Shown here in pieces: positions 46,229-56,807 of a stretch of 64,000 nucleotides of DNA (position 1 is its first letter; each line of letters opens with the position of its first letter). The notes beneath the pieces were generated by a model. The model saw nothing but the letters and a program-made list of their open reading frames with translations, was not told the DNA's origin and made no database searches. Where the stretch lies: assembly GCA_949987565.1 (NCBI GenBank), contig OX465115.1, positions 3,057,959-3,121,958 on the forward strand, given 5' to 3'. The translations under genes were made by a program, and so were the position numbers. This DNA is from Luidia sarsii. Its lineage: Eukaryota > Echinodermata > Asteroidea > Paxillosida > Luidiidae.

Positions 46229-46335
46229 AGATCGCAATGCACGGTAATGGCTACACGCGTGTTGCTTCCCACTGACTCGGCGCTTTCCCTTCGCAGGATA
46301 GAAACGAGAATGCCCACTAACGGAAGGCCTCTGGT

Positions 46336-46368
46336 CTTATATAAGCCACCAGTCCACGTTTTCATTGG
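46336..46368 (-). promoter_or_regulatory. Promoter of ApeC gene 3 (CCAAT box and CTTATATAAG TATA box)
   Basis: On the minus strand AACCAATGAAAACGTGGACT is followed by GGTGGCTTATATAAGACC (TATA palindrome 46345-46336) about 110 bp before the ATG. The sequence, including the downstream CTATCCTGCGAAGGGAAAGC, matches the promoters of the plus-strand genes almost base for base. Confidence 0.8.
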
Positions 46369-46479
46369 TTTATGTCAATAGATTGGCATGGAAACCTGTA
46401 TCAACAATTCAATCTTCTGGCAAGGCCAGCCATACCAGCCCTGGCTTCAAAGGCTCGAAGTTCGGAGCGCGCGTCACCA

Positions 46480-46570
46480 AATTGATCCGAGTGTCACAAC
46501 AACCGGCATATAACTTGAGGTGCCCATCGTTAGATAGGGCCTGTAGAGAGCAAGATAACGGCGAACGACG
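46480..46570 (-). pseudogene. Relic of an ApeC 1-type first exon start
   Basis: The minus strand reads CTTGCTCTCTACAGG-CC-ATCTAACG-ATGGGCACCTCAAGTT, matching the 5' UTR and start of ApeC gene 1 (CTTGCTCTCTG-CTCTCTAACGATGGGCACC). The frame then stops after about 20 codons and the leader is not preserved. It lies upstream of the ApeC gene 3 promoter and is probably a remnant of an extra gene copy. Confidence 0.6.
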
Positions 46571-48182
46571 GCGCTTTGCTGGATGTAAATGAGATGACAG
46601 ATAGACGCTTTGTAGTGTCATGAGTAAATAACCGGTCCCGGGAATTGCTTATGTTACCAGTAGGCTGGCGTGAACACGAATCAACAAACGTAAACGCACG
46701 TAGTATACTATCATACATCAGCGAAGAAACCATTGGTGTCATTGATTGACGGTTCGTTTTAGTGATCAGCCTGGTCTTTGTTGGCGGTGTCCTCAAGAAC
46801 AGGAAGAGCCTCCCATAGACCCTAACGGTGTTTTTTTAACAAAGCCTATAGCTTGACAGGCAGCCGTCAAGCTTCACATAATGACATTGGAGAATTTATC
46901 GTCTCACCTTTACTATCCTTTACCGATGCCATAAGAAAGGAATTAGCGAACGCTGCAGACATGCACAAAGAAATGGCGTTCAAAAGAAGGCGAGTATTAA
47001 GAATCTGCCGAAGAGACAATTCATATTATTTCTACAGACCCGCCACGAGGGCAAATGGAATCGCTCTGGTCTTGCAGGTTTGCTTCACATTTTAGGTAGG
47101 ACACTAATGATATTCGTCCATCAGACTAAATGCAATGGCCTTCTTTGATACACGTGTACGCCATTACGCAAACTGCAGTATTCATGTAGGCCTATACATA
47201 AAGGTATATATGCTGATGATTTTCTCCGTGGCATTATTTTCCTGCACAATTCACTTCGGTTCTTTAAACTGAATACTTTGCATTGGTCTGTGTGCCAAAC
47301 TGTCGTGCATCAACACATCGCGACTTCGCGTGCCTCACTTACGGAATTCTTGAGGAATCGGTAGCCGTAAACAAAGCCTTGGGTGAAGCTCCCAGTTTAT
47401 ATCGAGGGTTCTCTTTTCTTCAGACATCATCTTTCATTTTGTCTGTCTTTGTGGGCAAGCAACTTTTACACAGCAGACATCGACAAGAGATCGACTTCAC
47501 AAAATAATGTAGGCCTACTCCTAAACATCAATACGATGTATGCCCCCCCCCCCTCGTGGCTGTTTTGATCTCTTCTTTCGCTTCGAATAGCCTGACAACG
47601 TTCGTAACGCACGATTCTGGAAAGCGGGGGGGGGGAGGGGCGGTGGCGCTAAACCCGTTTTAAAAAGTAAGTTGTAATTATTATACTGCAAGACATAAAT
47701 GCCAGCAAAATAATCTGTCGCCAAGAACAATAACCATTAATTACGCGTACTTTGCCATTTGACCAGATATAAGTTTCAACTCTAGGCATGCCAACCTTAC
47801 GCCTTAAACAGCTTTTTGTTTTCTTGTCCCCTTTCAAGTTTTAAAAAAGAGACTGCCGCGCCATCGGTATATATGTAATGGGCCGATACTGGAAAATTTG
47901 AATAAAAAAAAATACACACAATTACCGTGCTCCTATCTCATCAATTTATATTTTGAGACAATTAAGTGGTGCAGCCTTGGCCTAACCAACACATTTTAAA
48001 TAGAATAGGGCCGGAAGAAGCACGATGTATTTATTTGATAAAACAATTAACGGCCACAGGCACTCGAATTTGTGTGCTGACGCTTCCTACAAGCTTCTGC
48101 TCCTGGGCTGGTATTTATGGCTGACCTTGTGAGTAGGTGGTATTGTTGATATAGGTTTCCATGCCAACCTATTGACATTAAC

Positions 48183-48215
48183 CAATGAAAACGTGGACTG
48201 GTGGCTTATATAAGA
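48183..48215 (+). promoter_or_regulatory. Solo promoter 1 (no first exon follows)
   Basis: CCAAT at 48183-48187 and CTTATATAAG at 48206-48215 in the same context as the functional promoters. The following GAAGGGAAAGCGCTGAGTCG is kept, but sequence diverges (GTCTGTATTCGTGGACAGGC) before any leader exon. Confidence 0.65.
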
Positions 48216-48751
48216 CCGTCTGTGCGCATTCTTGTTTCTATCCTGCGAAGGGAAAGCGCTGAGTCGGTTGATAGCTACGCGCGTGTCTGTATTCGTGGAC
48301 AGGCAACTTTAACACAACATTTTATAAATCTTCCCTAGTCCAATCATCCCCTTAATCAAATCCTCTAGAAACGCTCTAAGCTCGTTCTTCCTGAGGGTAC
48401 CTTTAGAAGAGATCGACTCCACAAATGTGGCCTCATAAATTCAATCAAGTCTACGGATGAAGTCCCCCATGTTTGGAGGAATCAAAATGATGTATACCCC
48501 TGTGGGGTTACATGTCCGTGGCTGTTTGGCCGTGTCTGATCTCTTCTTTCCCTTCAAATAGCCTGACAACGTTCGTACAACGCTCGATTTTTGAAAGCGG
48601 GGGATTACGATAAACCCGTTTCAACAAGTAAGCTGTAATTATACAGGAAGACATCAATGTAATTGTCAATAACAATAACCATTAATTACACGTACGCTGG
48701 CATTTGGCCAGATAAGTTTAATTCCAACTTTCGGCGTCCCAACCTTACGCC

Positions 48752-49126
48752 TTAATGCCCCTACACAACATTGGTCAGATCGAAAAACAGCAATGTTCAC
48801 AGATTTACATGAAACTTATACAGTCAATGAAGATGGTTATAGTAGAAACCTCGCACTGAAATATTTCTGTGTAAAATGTTGTATTTTGGGAGAAAAGAGT
48901 AAAAGAAATCGTTTACGTCTCACCGAGATCTAAATTTTTCGGAACAGTACGGCGTTGAATGCTGCATTTTCGCGAAACGAATGAAGCGGTTTTCACGATT
49001 TTCTCGAGACTCGGTTGGCGGATTGAGCTGAAATAATCACAGGTGTGCTATTTCATGCATATGTTGGATCAGACAACGTTAGGATGCTATTCTTTGACTT
49101 TGACTAATGTTGTGTAGGGGATTTAA
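48752..49126. mobile_element. TTAA MITE, CCCCTACACAACATTGG family, copy 3
   Basis: TTAATGCCCCTACACAACAT to GTTGTGTAGGGGATTTAA. Sits between solo promoter 1 and the gene A promoter. Confidence 0.88.
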
Positions 49127-49534
49127 ACAGCTTTTGTTTTCTTTTCCCCTTTCAAGTTTTAAAGATAGAGACTGCCGCGCCATCGGTGTGCTGAACAGCA
49201 GTTATATGTACATGTATAATTATAGGCCTAGGCCCTACACTGGAAAATTTGAATAGAAATTAATTTACACACAATTACCGTGCTCCTATCGCATCAATAT
49301 ACATTTTGAGACAATTAAGTGGTGCAGCCTTGGCCTAACCAACACATTTTAAATGGAATAGGGCCAGAAGAAGCACGATGTATTTATTTGATAAAACAAT
49401 TAACGGCCACAGGCAATCGAATTTGTGTGGTGACGCTTCCTCCATGCTTCCCTTCCTGGGCTGGTATTTATGGCTGACCTTGTGAGTAGGTGGTATTGTT
49501 GATACAGGTTTCAATGCCAACCTATTGACATAAA

Positions 49535-49567
49535 CCAATGAAAACTTGGACTGGTGGCTTATATAAG
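49535..49567 (+). promoter_or_regulatory. Promoter of repeat gene A
   Basis: CCAAT 49535-49539 and palindromic TATA CTTATATAAG 49558-49567, about 110 bp before the ATG at 49675. The leader-proximal CTATCCTGCGAAGGGAAAGC is conserved in all module copies. Confidence 0.8.
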
Positions 49568-49674
49568 ACCGGAGGGCATCCGTCGGTGCGCATACCCGTT
49601 TCTATCCTGCGAAGGGAAAGCACTAAGTCAGTGGGAAGCAACACGCGTGTAGCCATTACCGTGCATTGCGATCT

Positions 49675-52270
49675 ATGGCGATGGCCGCCTCAACTTATCT
49701 CGTGCCGCTTGCTCTGGCGTTCTTGGCTTCCTCGCTGCTTGTCAGGGGGGAGTCCTGCGGCGCCATGACCCACGCCGAGCCGGGAGACGATTTCGCCTCG
49801 CTTTGGGCGAAGACGATCGCCAACTTTGAGGCCAACTGCCGGGAAAAGAAGAAACATCAGAGTGAATTCAGCGTAGGTGAGTGTTGATTTCCCAGGTTCC
49901 GAATTTGTTTACTTCTGTTTTTCGTTCTTCAAATTTCTTCTTCTGTTTCCTTCATTTTTAACTTAAACTGAAAACCCTGCATCCACATCAAATTGAAGGC
50001 ACCAATGGTATGTTTTAGCTACAAGGATCATCTTGTTTAAAACCAGGATGCGTAGCTTACCCAGAGCACAATGCTGACATCCATAATGAGCGTATTATTG
50101 GAATATAAAGCTCGGAGGACTGAAGAAGTGGAGTAAATAATATTTAAATAAAATTGCCCAGCTTGACAACAGTATTACCCATGACAAGACATGGTAAAAG
50201 AGTTACCAGGCACCAGTGTCCTAGCGCCAAAATATGCCAAATGTGTAACATCCATTAAAGATACGTTATACGAAATAACACTTTCCTTTCAATACATGAG
50301 GCTAATAGTGATATATTATCCACTACATCTATCAGCCCGAAAGCTTAAAACTGAAGCGAATGGTGCGAAATTCAAGCAAAGGTTGAAAAGATTGAGGCGT
50401 TTGAGAATTTCATTCGGACAGAATGTTCCATTTCCGTCGTGTTAAGCAAGCATCACTATGTAAATGCACAGGAGTAGATTATTCACTGCCGGTACCTTAA
50501 GGAGTGAAAATCCCTCCAAAAGCCCAGAAATGCTCATTAAGAGTGAAAAACACTTCAAACGATGTGAAAACCTATCGGAGTGGGGTGAAATATCTCTCTT
50601 GTAAGGAGCCATATCGAGGACAGCTCGTAAAAGAGTATGGCTCTCTATAGAGTGGTGTTTGACTCCATTCTGAGCGATTTCACACGTCTTACAGTGGTAT
50701 TCACTCTTTTTGCGCGGTTTTGGCTTTTCTTGAGGGAATTTCACTCTTCGTACCAGTTGATTATTCACTCTTTTGCATTTAGAAAGTAAAGAACTTTTTA
50801 TGTATAAAAACAACCTTAATATGTTGGGTAATAGGGGCCCACTATTACATGCTTTACCTCTAAGTGGGCTCCTTGAAGCCTATAATGTTTACAGGCTAAT
50901 CCTGTGAAATTGCCATTTCTGTTGAGTGTCTGCAAAAAAGCCCACAAACAGACAGTCAGAGACACCGATATAATTTTGATTTCCAATTGGGACTAGCCTC
51001 CAAAGAGGCCTGTAGATTTTCTATGATTACAAGGAGTGACGTGATGTCCCTCCACTCTGATCGATCAGCAGCTAACAACACCAAATGTCGCAACTGAATA
51101 TTTAAAAGGCCAGTTGCAGTTCAAGTTACTCGACAGTGCACACATTGCATCCGTCTCGACATACGGCAGTATATTCTTCCCGAGGCGCTCCGAGCCATCG
51201 TCTGAATAGGGACTTTACTGTTTAGTATAAGGGGTTTCACTACAGTACATGTAGTTAGAGTCTTTTGTACATTGCGTACATTTCTGATTTTTTCCCCTCA
51301 CGAATATGATGCGGTACGTCTTTTCGTACCGTGGGCTATACATGTACTTTGTACAGTGTTCTGTTTCGTGACAGTCTTGCGATGCTATGTACTGGTCTTT
51401 CACTAATGTGCACGTGAACACACTAGCGCTACCACTGAGTGCTGCCCCGATTGAACGGTAACCAGAAGGACAGCTAGCTCGGTACTATTTGTCACAAAGA
51501 GCAGCACAGGGCACGTACTGCGTATAATAGTGTTGCCTCTTCCATGAAAAATCGATGTATTCCATAATCGATGCATACAACAAAACAGAGAAGGTATAAA
51601 CAGTACCCTAAGCGTGCCATTGCAGATGGAGTCACTCGTTTCTACTTCACATAGACAAGACGGCTCATGTTATCTTACAATTTCCTTTTTCCCAGTCGTC
51701 ACTGCGATTTCCCATCCAACGCAAGCGAACGCCTCGAGCGAGTGTCGCCGGAAAGGCCAGCATCTGTGTGAGCTGTGGGAACTGGAGGCAGAGAACGTCA
51801 CATCACTGCCCCAGCACGTGTCCTTGTGGTACGCCGTACCTGACAGCCAGGTCATCTTGATTGGCAGCGTGGTAACCTATCATGGACTACCGGTAACAAG
51901 TCCCTCTATGGGCGTCTGCTGCTTGGGAGCGTTCATCAACCCCCAGGATCCCTTTATAACATCTGCTGTTCACACAATTGACGACCGCGATGGAATGAAG
52001 AATTCATGTTCTGAACTGGGAGCGCATTTGTGCACACTTCCCGAAATCAAAGCGGCATACTTACGAGGCTACCGTTTTAGTGTCTGGAGTTCCTATGCTA
52101 TTCCAAATCGTGAGGTACGTTTGTTCGACAATCGATGCGCTCATTACGTAGGCGACGAATGCTACGAGGGGACTGTGGTATCTACCCCCCGACCTTCTGA
52201 ACAGCTGTGCGTCTGCTGCTGTCCGAATCTCTACAACGCCCGACTTGTGAATCCCAACGTTAGAGCGTAA
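49675..52270 (+). CDS. Secreted cysteine-rich repeat protein A (novel family), truncated after two repeats, 258 aa
   Basis: Exon 1 49675-49876 and exon 2 51696-52270, phase 1 junction. The start is the first ATG (MAMAASTYLVPLALAFLA). The shared leader has NCREKKKHQ instead of NCRGKKKHQ. Exon 2 encodes repeat 1 (ECRRKGQHLCELWELEAENV ... MGVCC) and repeat 2 (NSCSELGAHLCTLPEIKAAY ... CAHYVGDECYEGTVV ... CVCCC), then stops at GTTAGAGCGTAA. The relatives have a third repeat, and its remains follow out of frame. Secretion is inferred from the signal peptide, and the cysteine pattern suggests disulfide-bonded extracellular domains. I recognise no named domain. Function is unknown; sharing a leader and promoter with ApeC genes suggests co-expression. 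An alternative ATG at 51625 is in frame with exon 2. Confidence 0.8.
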
Positions 52271-52732
52271 GGTAGAAAATGAAAGAACAGTAGTTTAACG
52301 ACCGAGTTGTTCAATGTGTCCGACCGCAGTGGTATAATAAGTCGCTGCTCTGCCCTGTCCGCTCACCTCTGCACTCTGGATGAGCTGACAGCGGCATACC
52401 TGAGAGGCTACCGTCAGCCAATTTACGACTGGCTTTACTACGCGGTTCCTGAGCGCGATGCATGATCGTTGAATCAGGGTCTCGGTACATTCATTCGAGA
52501 GATATTTCTCAACACGCCTTTTATTATGCAAATAATAGAGTGCGCTACCGCAGACTTTTGTGATTTAGTTTTCATGGATATAATATTAGCATCAAACCAG
52601 GTACCCAGATTTCTAACAATGGAACATAACTCAGTACCCGGAGATTTTCACAATGGCACCGTAGCTAATACAGCACGACCAACTGCACGAGCACGTGTAT
52701 TCTGCTGCACGGAGTTATGTTGGTTTAAGTGA
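52271..52732 (+). pseudogene. Decayed third repeat of gene A
   Basis: 52300-52463 still reads FNVSDRSGIISRCSALSAHL and YLRGYRQPIYDWLYYAVPER, then meets a stop. About 165 bp of unrelated sequence (52464-52627) replaces about 33 bp present in genes B and C. After that 52640-52732 resumes HNGTVANTARPTARARVFCC in another frame. Confidence 0.85.
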
Positions 52733-53279
52733 CAATCAAACATGTGATGCTGTTGCTTGAGGATTCAGATTCGTAAGTTCCACTTACTCTTTACAAGTCT
52801 CGGTAACATTTTATTTTCATGTAATGCTGGATATTTGAAAAGAAAAACAGCTGTGAAAAAACCCCTAAAAATACCCTCGCTGTGTAAACTTTTATGAGGT
52901 AGGAAATCTCAAAATGACAGTGTGATTTTAGAGCTAGCTTCAAGAAAAAATATTAAAAGTAAGCATGAGTAAACATTTAAAAAGTTCCCACTGAAAATGT
53001 CATCCTCAAGTTGAACGAGCCACAACGCGTAAACGTATAGCCCAACTTATAGCCAATATGGATCTTTTCCTGGAGCGGGTCTTATATGTAAAGCGTGTAG
53101 CCTACTTCATAACGGACTCATTGTGGCAAGTGATAAAGGGGACGATAGAATCATTCCGTTTTGCACAGTCCTGTCTTTGTTTAACGCCAATTACCAATCT
53201 CTAAGACTATATTTTCGGTGCATCCGCGGTTTTGTGCCGAATCTCACTTCAATTAGGGCTACCCGTCTCTCAAGAAAAA

Positions 53280-54760
53280 ATTAGTCAATTTTATCCAAGA
53301 TCAAATGCCATTTTTGGTGTTTCAGGCTTACTTGAAGCTATTCTTAATTGGTTCAATTCATGCCCTAGAATTTGCCCTGTTTGAACATTTAATTAATTTC
53401 CATGAGGTTTTCATAGTGTATACCGATTTGCACTCATCAACTTTTGTATTAGTGCCATCTGGCTATTTGTGTATAAATATTATATTTATCAATATTCCCG
53501 TTTACGTGTACTTTTTGTGGATTTTAGTGAAATTCCGAATTGTTTTTCTCATACTGAATAGATTTTGACCTTTTTGATCTTATAAATTATTTCAATGGGG
53601 TATTCATATGTATACCAATTTTCATATATCCACTTTTGTATTAGTGCAATTTGGCTATTTTTGCATATATTAATCAATATTCCCGTTTACTTTTTATGGA
53701 TTTTAGTGAAATTTGTTTTCTATCAAATATCGTAAAAATCCTATGTATCAAAATACTAATATTAAATAATAGGTAGAGGTTGCTATCCTATCAGGACCTT
53801 CCTCAAAGTCAATTGACCTTTGAGGTTTTTCCTGCTAGGATCAAAAGGTCTCGCTGGTTTTGTTTGGAAGGTTTTCATTTTAGTCATGCAAGTTAAGATT
53901 ATTCGCACAATAACTTTTACTTGTTCCGCACATTTTTGTTGATCTATGGCCAGATTGTGTGCAGTGATTTTTTTTGTTCTTGATGCGGGATTAATTAAAG
54001 TTGATTGATTGATTGATTGAATAATTTTATTAATTTTCCGAGGTTCTCTTAAAATCTTAATCAAGATTAAGTAAAGGAATTTCACATCTTTGGCGAGATG
54101 TGGGCACAACCCCATGCCAAAATCAACCACATGCATTCGCTAAACATTCGAAGTAGTTTAATTCCATTCAAAGGTCAACTGAAAACAATACATTGAAAAA
54201 CCCGATTCGGCATTAAATGTGTTCATTTGTACATTTCAAGCCATTTATTGTATGCAGGCTTTTTTGAAGCTATTTTTTGATTAATTCAATTCATACAAGT
54301 AGCTATTAAGGGCGCTGTTTTAGAAACTCGGATTCTCATTCTAAAAAGATTTTCCCCCTTTGATCTCATAATTAACGTCCATGGGGGTATTTATAGTTTA
54401 TACCGATTTTCACCCATCTTCTTTTGTATTAGTTCCACTTGGCTATTTTGTGTATGTATTAATCAATATTCACGTTTACTTTGTGGTGGAATTTAGTAAA
54501 ATTTACATTCTCTCAAATATCGTAGAAATACGATGCATCAGAATATTGATAAGAAAAAAAACATGTAGAGCGTCGGATGTTTGTATCCCAGCAGGACCTT
54601 CCTCAAAGTCTATCTGCCTTTCAGGTTTGTCCTGCTAGGATCAAAACGTCACGCTCGCTTTGTTTGGTAGATCTGCATTTTAGTCATTCAAGTTAAGATT
54701 ATTCCCACGATAACATATGACGACTTTAATCCTTTCAACACTTTTACTTGTTCCGCACAT
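53280..54760. repeat. Downstream repeat blocks of gene A, shared with genes B and C
   Basis: Units contain TATACCGATTTTCACCCATC, GTATTAGTGCCATCTGGCTA, AATATTCCCGTTTAC and TGGATTTTAGTGAAATT, at least three times here. They recur at 59520-60490 and 63600-64000. A CAGGACCTTCCTCAAAGTC ... CCTGCTAGGATCAAAA segment closes each set. There is a GATTGA microsatellite near 54003. 54780-55130 shows nothing recognisable. Confidence 0.75.
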
Positions 54761-55698
54761 TGCACTTTTTATGGTCAAGTTTGAATAAACCAGAACCATA
54801 AAGAAGGTTCTCCTTGTGAGATTTTATTGAAGTTTTATTGCTGGCTATGCATCTACACCGATCGCCTTACCTTCACACAGGCACGTAAGTCTTTATCATT
54901 ATTATTTTTAGGGCAGGGGCTCAAGCTTGGCTCTACATTTGTTATATTTTCAAGTCACTGTATATAATTTTCAAATAGACCGACATGCCATCACGTGACT
55001 TAGTGTGTATTTTTTTCATCTCATATAGCACACAGCAGTGACGGAATCGTACAAATAAAAATGTGGACAATAACATGATAGTCTTCTCTGCTCATTTCAA
55101 CCCCTGTTCTGCAAGTGCAAAATGTAGGCCTATTAGCAAAAATTGTCTCCAGATATTAACTGTAATTATACTGGAAGACATGAATGTAAGCAAAACAATT
55201 TAACGCCAATAGCAATAACCATTAATACACGTACTCTGGCATTTGACCAGATAAGGTTAATTCCAACACTCGGCAGCCCAACCTTACGCCTTAAACAGCT
55301 TTTGTTTTCTTTTCCCCTTTCAAGTTTTAAAAATACAGACTGCCGCGCCATCGGTGTGCTGAAAAGCAGTTATATGTACATGTATATAGGCCTAGGCCCT
55401 ACACTGGAAAATTTGAATAGAAATTAATTTACACACAATTACCGTGCTCCTATCGCATCAATATACATTTTGAGACAATTAAGTGGTGCAGCCTTGGCCA
55501 AACCAACACATTTTAAATGGAATAGGGCCAGAAGAAGCACGATGTATTTATTTGATAAAACAATTAACGGCCACAGGCAATCGAATTTGTGTGGTGACGC
55601 TTCCTACAAGCTTCCCTTCCTGGGCTGGTATTTATGGCTGACCTTGTGAGTAGGTGGTATTGTTGATATAGGTTTCCATGCCAACCTATTGACATTAA

Positions 55699-55731
55699 CC
55701 AATGAAAACGTGGACTGGTGGCTTATATAAG
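55699..55731 (+). promoter_or_regulatory. Solo promoter 2 (no first exon follows)
   Basis: CCAAT 55699-55703 and CTTATATAAG 55722-55731, with intact GACCGGAGGGCATCCGTCGG downstream. The sequence then ends in the same GTCTGTATTCGTGGACAGGC segment as solo promoter 1, and a TTAA MITE follows, so the two solo units are copies of one another. Confidence 0.65.
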
Positions 55732-55888
55732 ACCGGAGGGCATCCGTCGGTGCGCATACCCGTTTCTATCCTGCGAAGGGAAAGCGCTGAGTCAGTCGAT
55801 AGCTACGCGCGTGTTTTTCATTCTGTCTGTATTCGTGGACAGGCAACATTTGTAAATCTTCCCTAGTCAGGCAGCCCAACCTTACGCC

Positions 55889-56263
55889 TTAATGCCCCTA
55901 CACAACATTGGTAAGATCGAAAAACAGCAATGTTCACAGATTTACATGAAACTTATACAGTTTGAAGATGGTTATAGTAGAAACCTCGCACTGAAATATT
56001 TCTGTCTAAAATGTTGTATTTTGGGAGAAAAAAGTAAAGGAAATTGTCTACGTCTCACCGAAATCTAATTTTTTTTGGGAACAGTACGGCGTTGAATGCT
56101 GCATTTTCGCGAAACAAATGAAGCACTTTTCACGATTTTCTCGAGACTAGGTTGGCGGATTGAGCTGAAATTTTCACAGGTGTGCTATTTCACGCATATG
56201 TTGGATCAGACAACGTTTGGATGCTATTCTTTGACTTTGACCAATGTTGTGTAGGGGCTTTCA
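55889..56263. mobile_element. TTAA MITE, CCCCTACACAACATTGG family, copy 4
   Basis: TTAATGCCCCTACACAACAT to ATGTTGTGTAGGGGCTTTCAA; the right TTAA has mutated. Same position relative to the solo promoter as copy 3, so inserted before that unit was duplicated. Confidence 0.85.
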
Positions 56264-56667
56264 ACAGCTTTTGTTTTCTTTTCCTCTTTCAAGTTTTAAA
56301 GATAGAGACTGCCGCGCCATCGGTGTGCTGAACAGCAGTTATATGTACATGTATATAGGCCTAGGCCCTACACTGGAAAATTTGAATAGAAATTAATTTA
56401 CACACAATTACCGTGCTCCTATCGCATCAATATACATTTTGAGACAATTAAGTGGTGCAGCCTTGGCCTAACCAACACATTTTAAATGGAATAGGGCCGG
56501 AAGAAGCACGATGTATTTATTTGATAAAACAATTAACGGCCACAGGCAATCGAATTTGTGTAGTGACGCTTCCTCCAAGCTTCCCCTCCTGGGCTGGTAT
56601 TTATGGCTGACCTTGTGAGTAGGTGGTATTGTTGATATAGGTTTCCATGCCAACCTATTGACATTAA

Positions 56668-56700
56668 CCAATGAAAACGTGGACTGGTGGCTTATATAAG
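56668..56700 (+). promoter_or_regulatory. Promoter of repeat gene B
   Basis: CCAAT 56668-56672 and CTTATATAAG 56691-56700, about 110 bp before the ATG at 56808. Nearly identical to the gene A promoter. Confidence 0.8.
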
Positions 56701-56807
56701 ACCGGAGGGCATCCGTCGGTGCGCATACCCGTTTCTATCCTGCGAAGGGAAAGCACTAAGTCAGTGGGAAGCAACACGCGTGTAGCCATTACCGTGCATT
56801 GCGATCT

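Larger units (their letters stand above)
47230..49674 (+). other. Tandemly duplicated 5' region upstream of repeat gene A
   Basis: About 1.1-1.3 kb is present twice. 47440-48300 and 48400-49675 share GATCTCTTCTTTC, AATAGCCTGACAACGTTCGT, AACAATAACCATTAATTAC, AAGTGGTGCAGCCTTGGCCT and the promoter. Only the second copy is followed by a first exon. A TTAA MITE separates them. Confidence 0.7.

Noticed and set aside
52295..52531. Minus-strand open frames opposite the repeat exons (also 57966-58244 and 63233-63469)
   Set aside because: Antisense shadows of the third cysteine-rich repeat. They recur only because the exons are paralogous.
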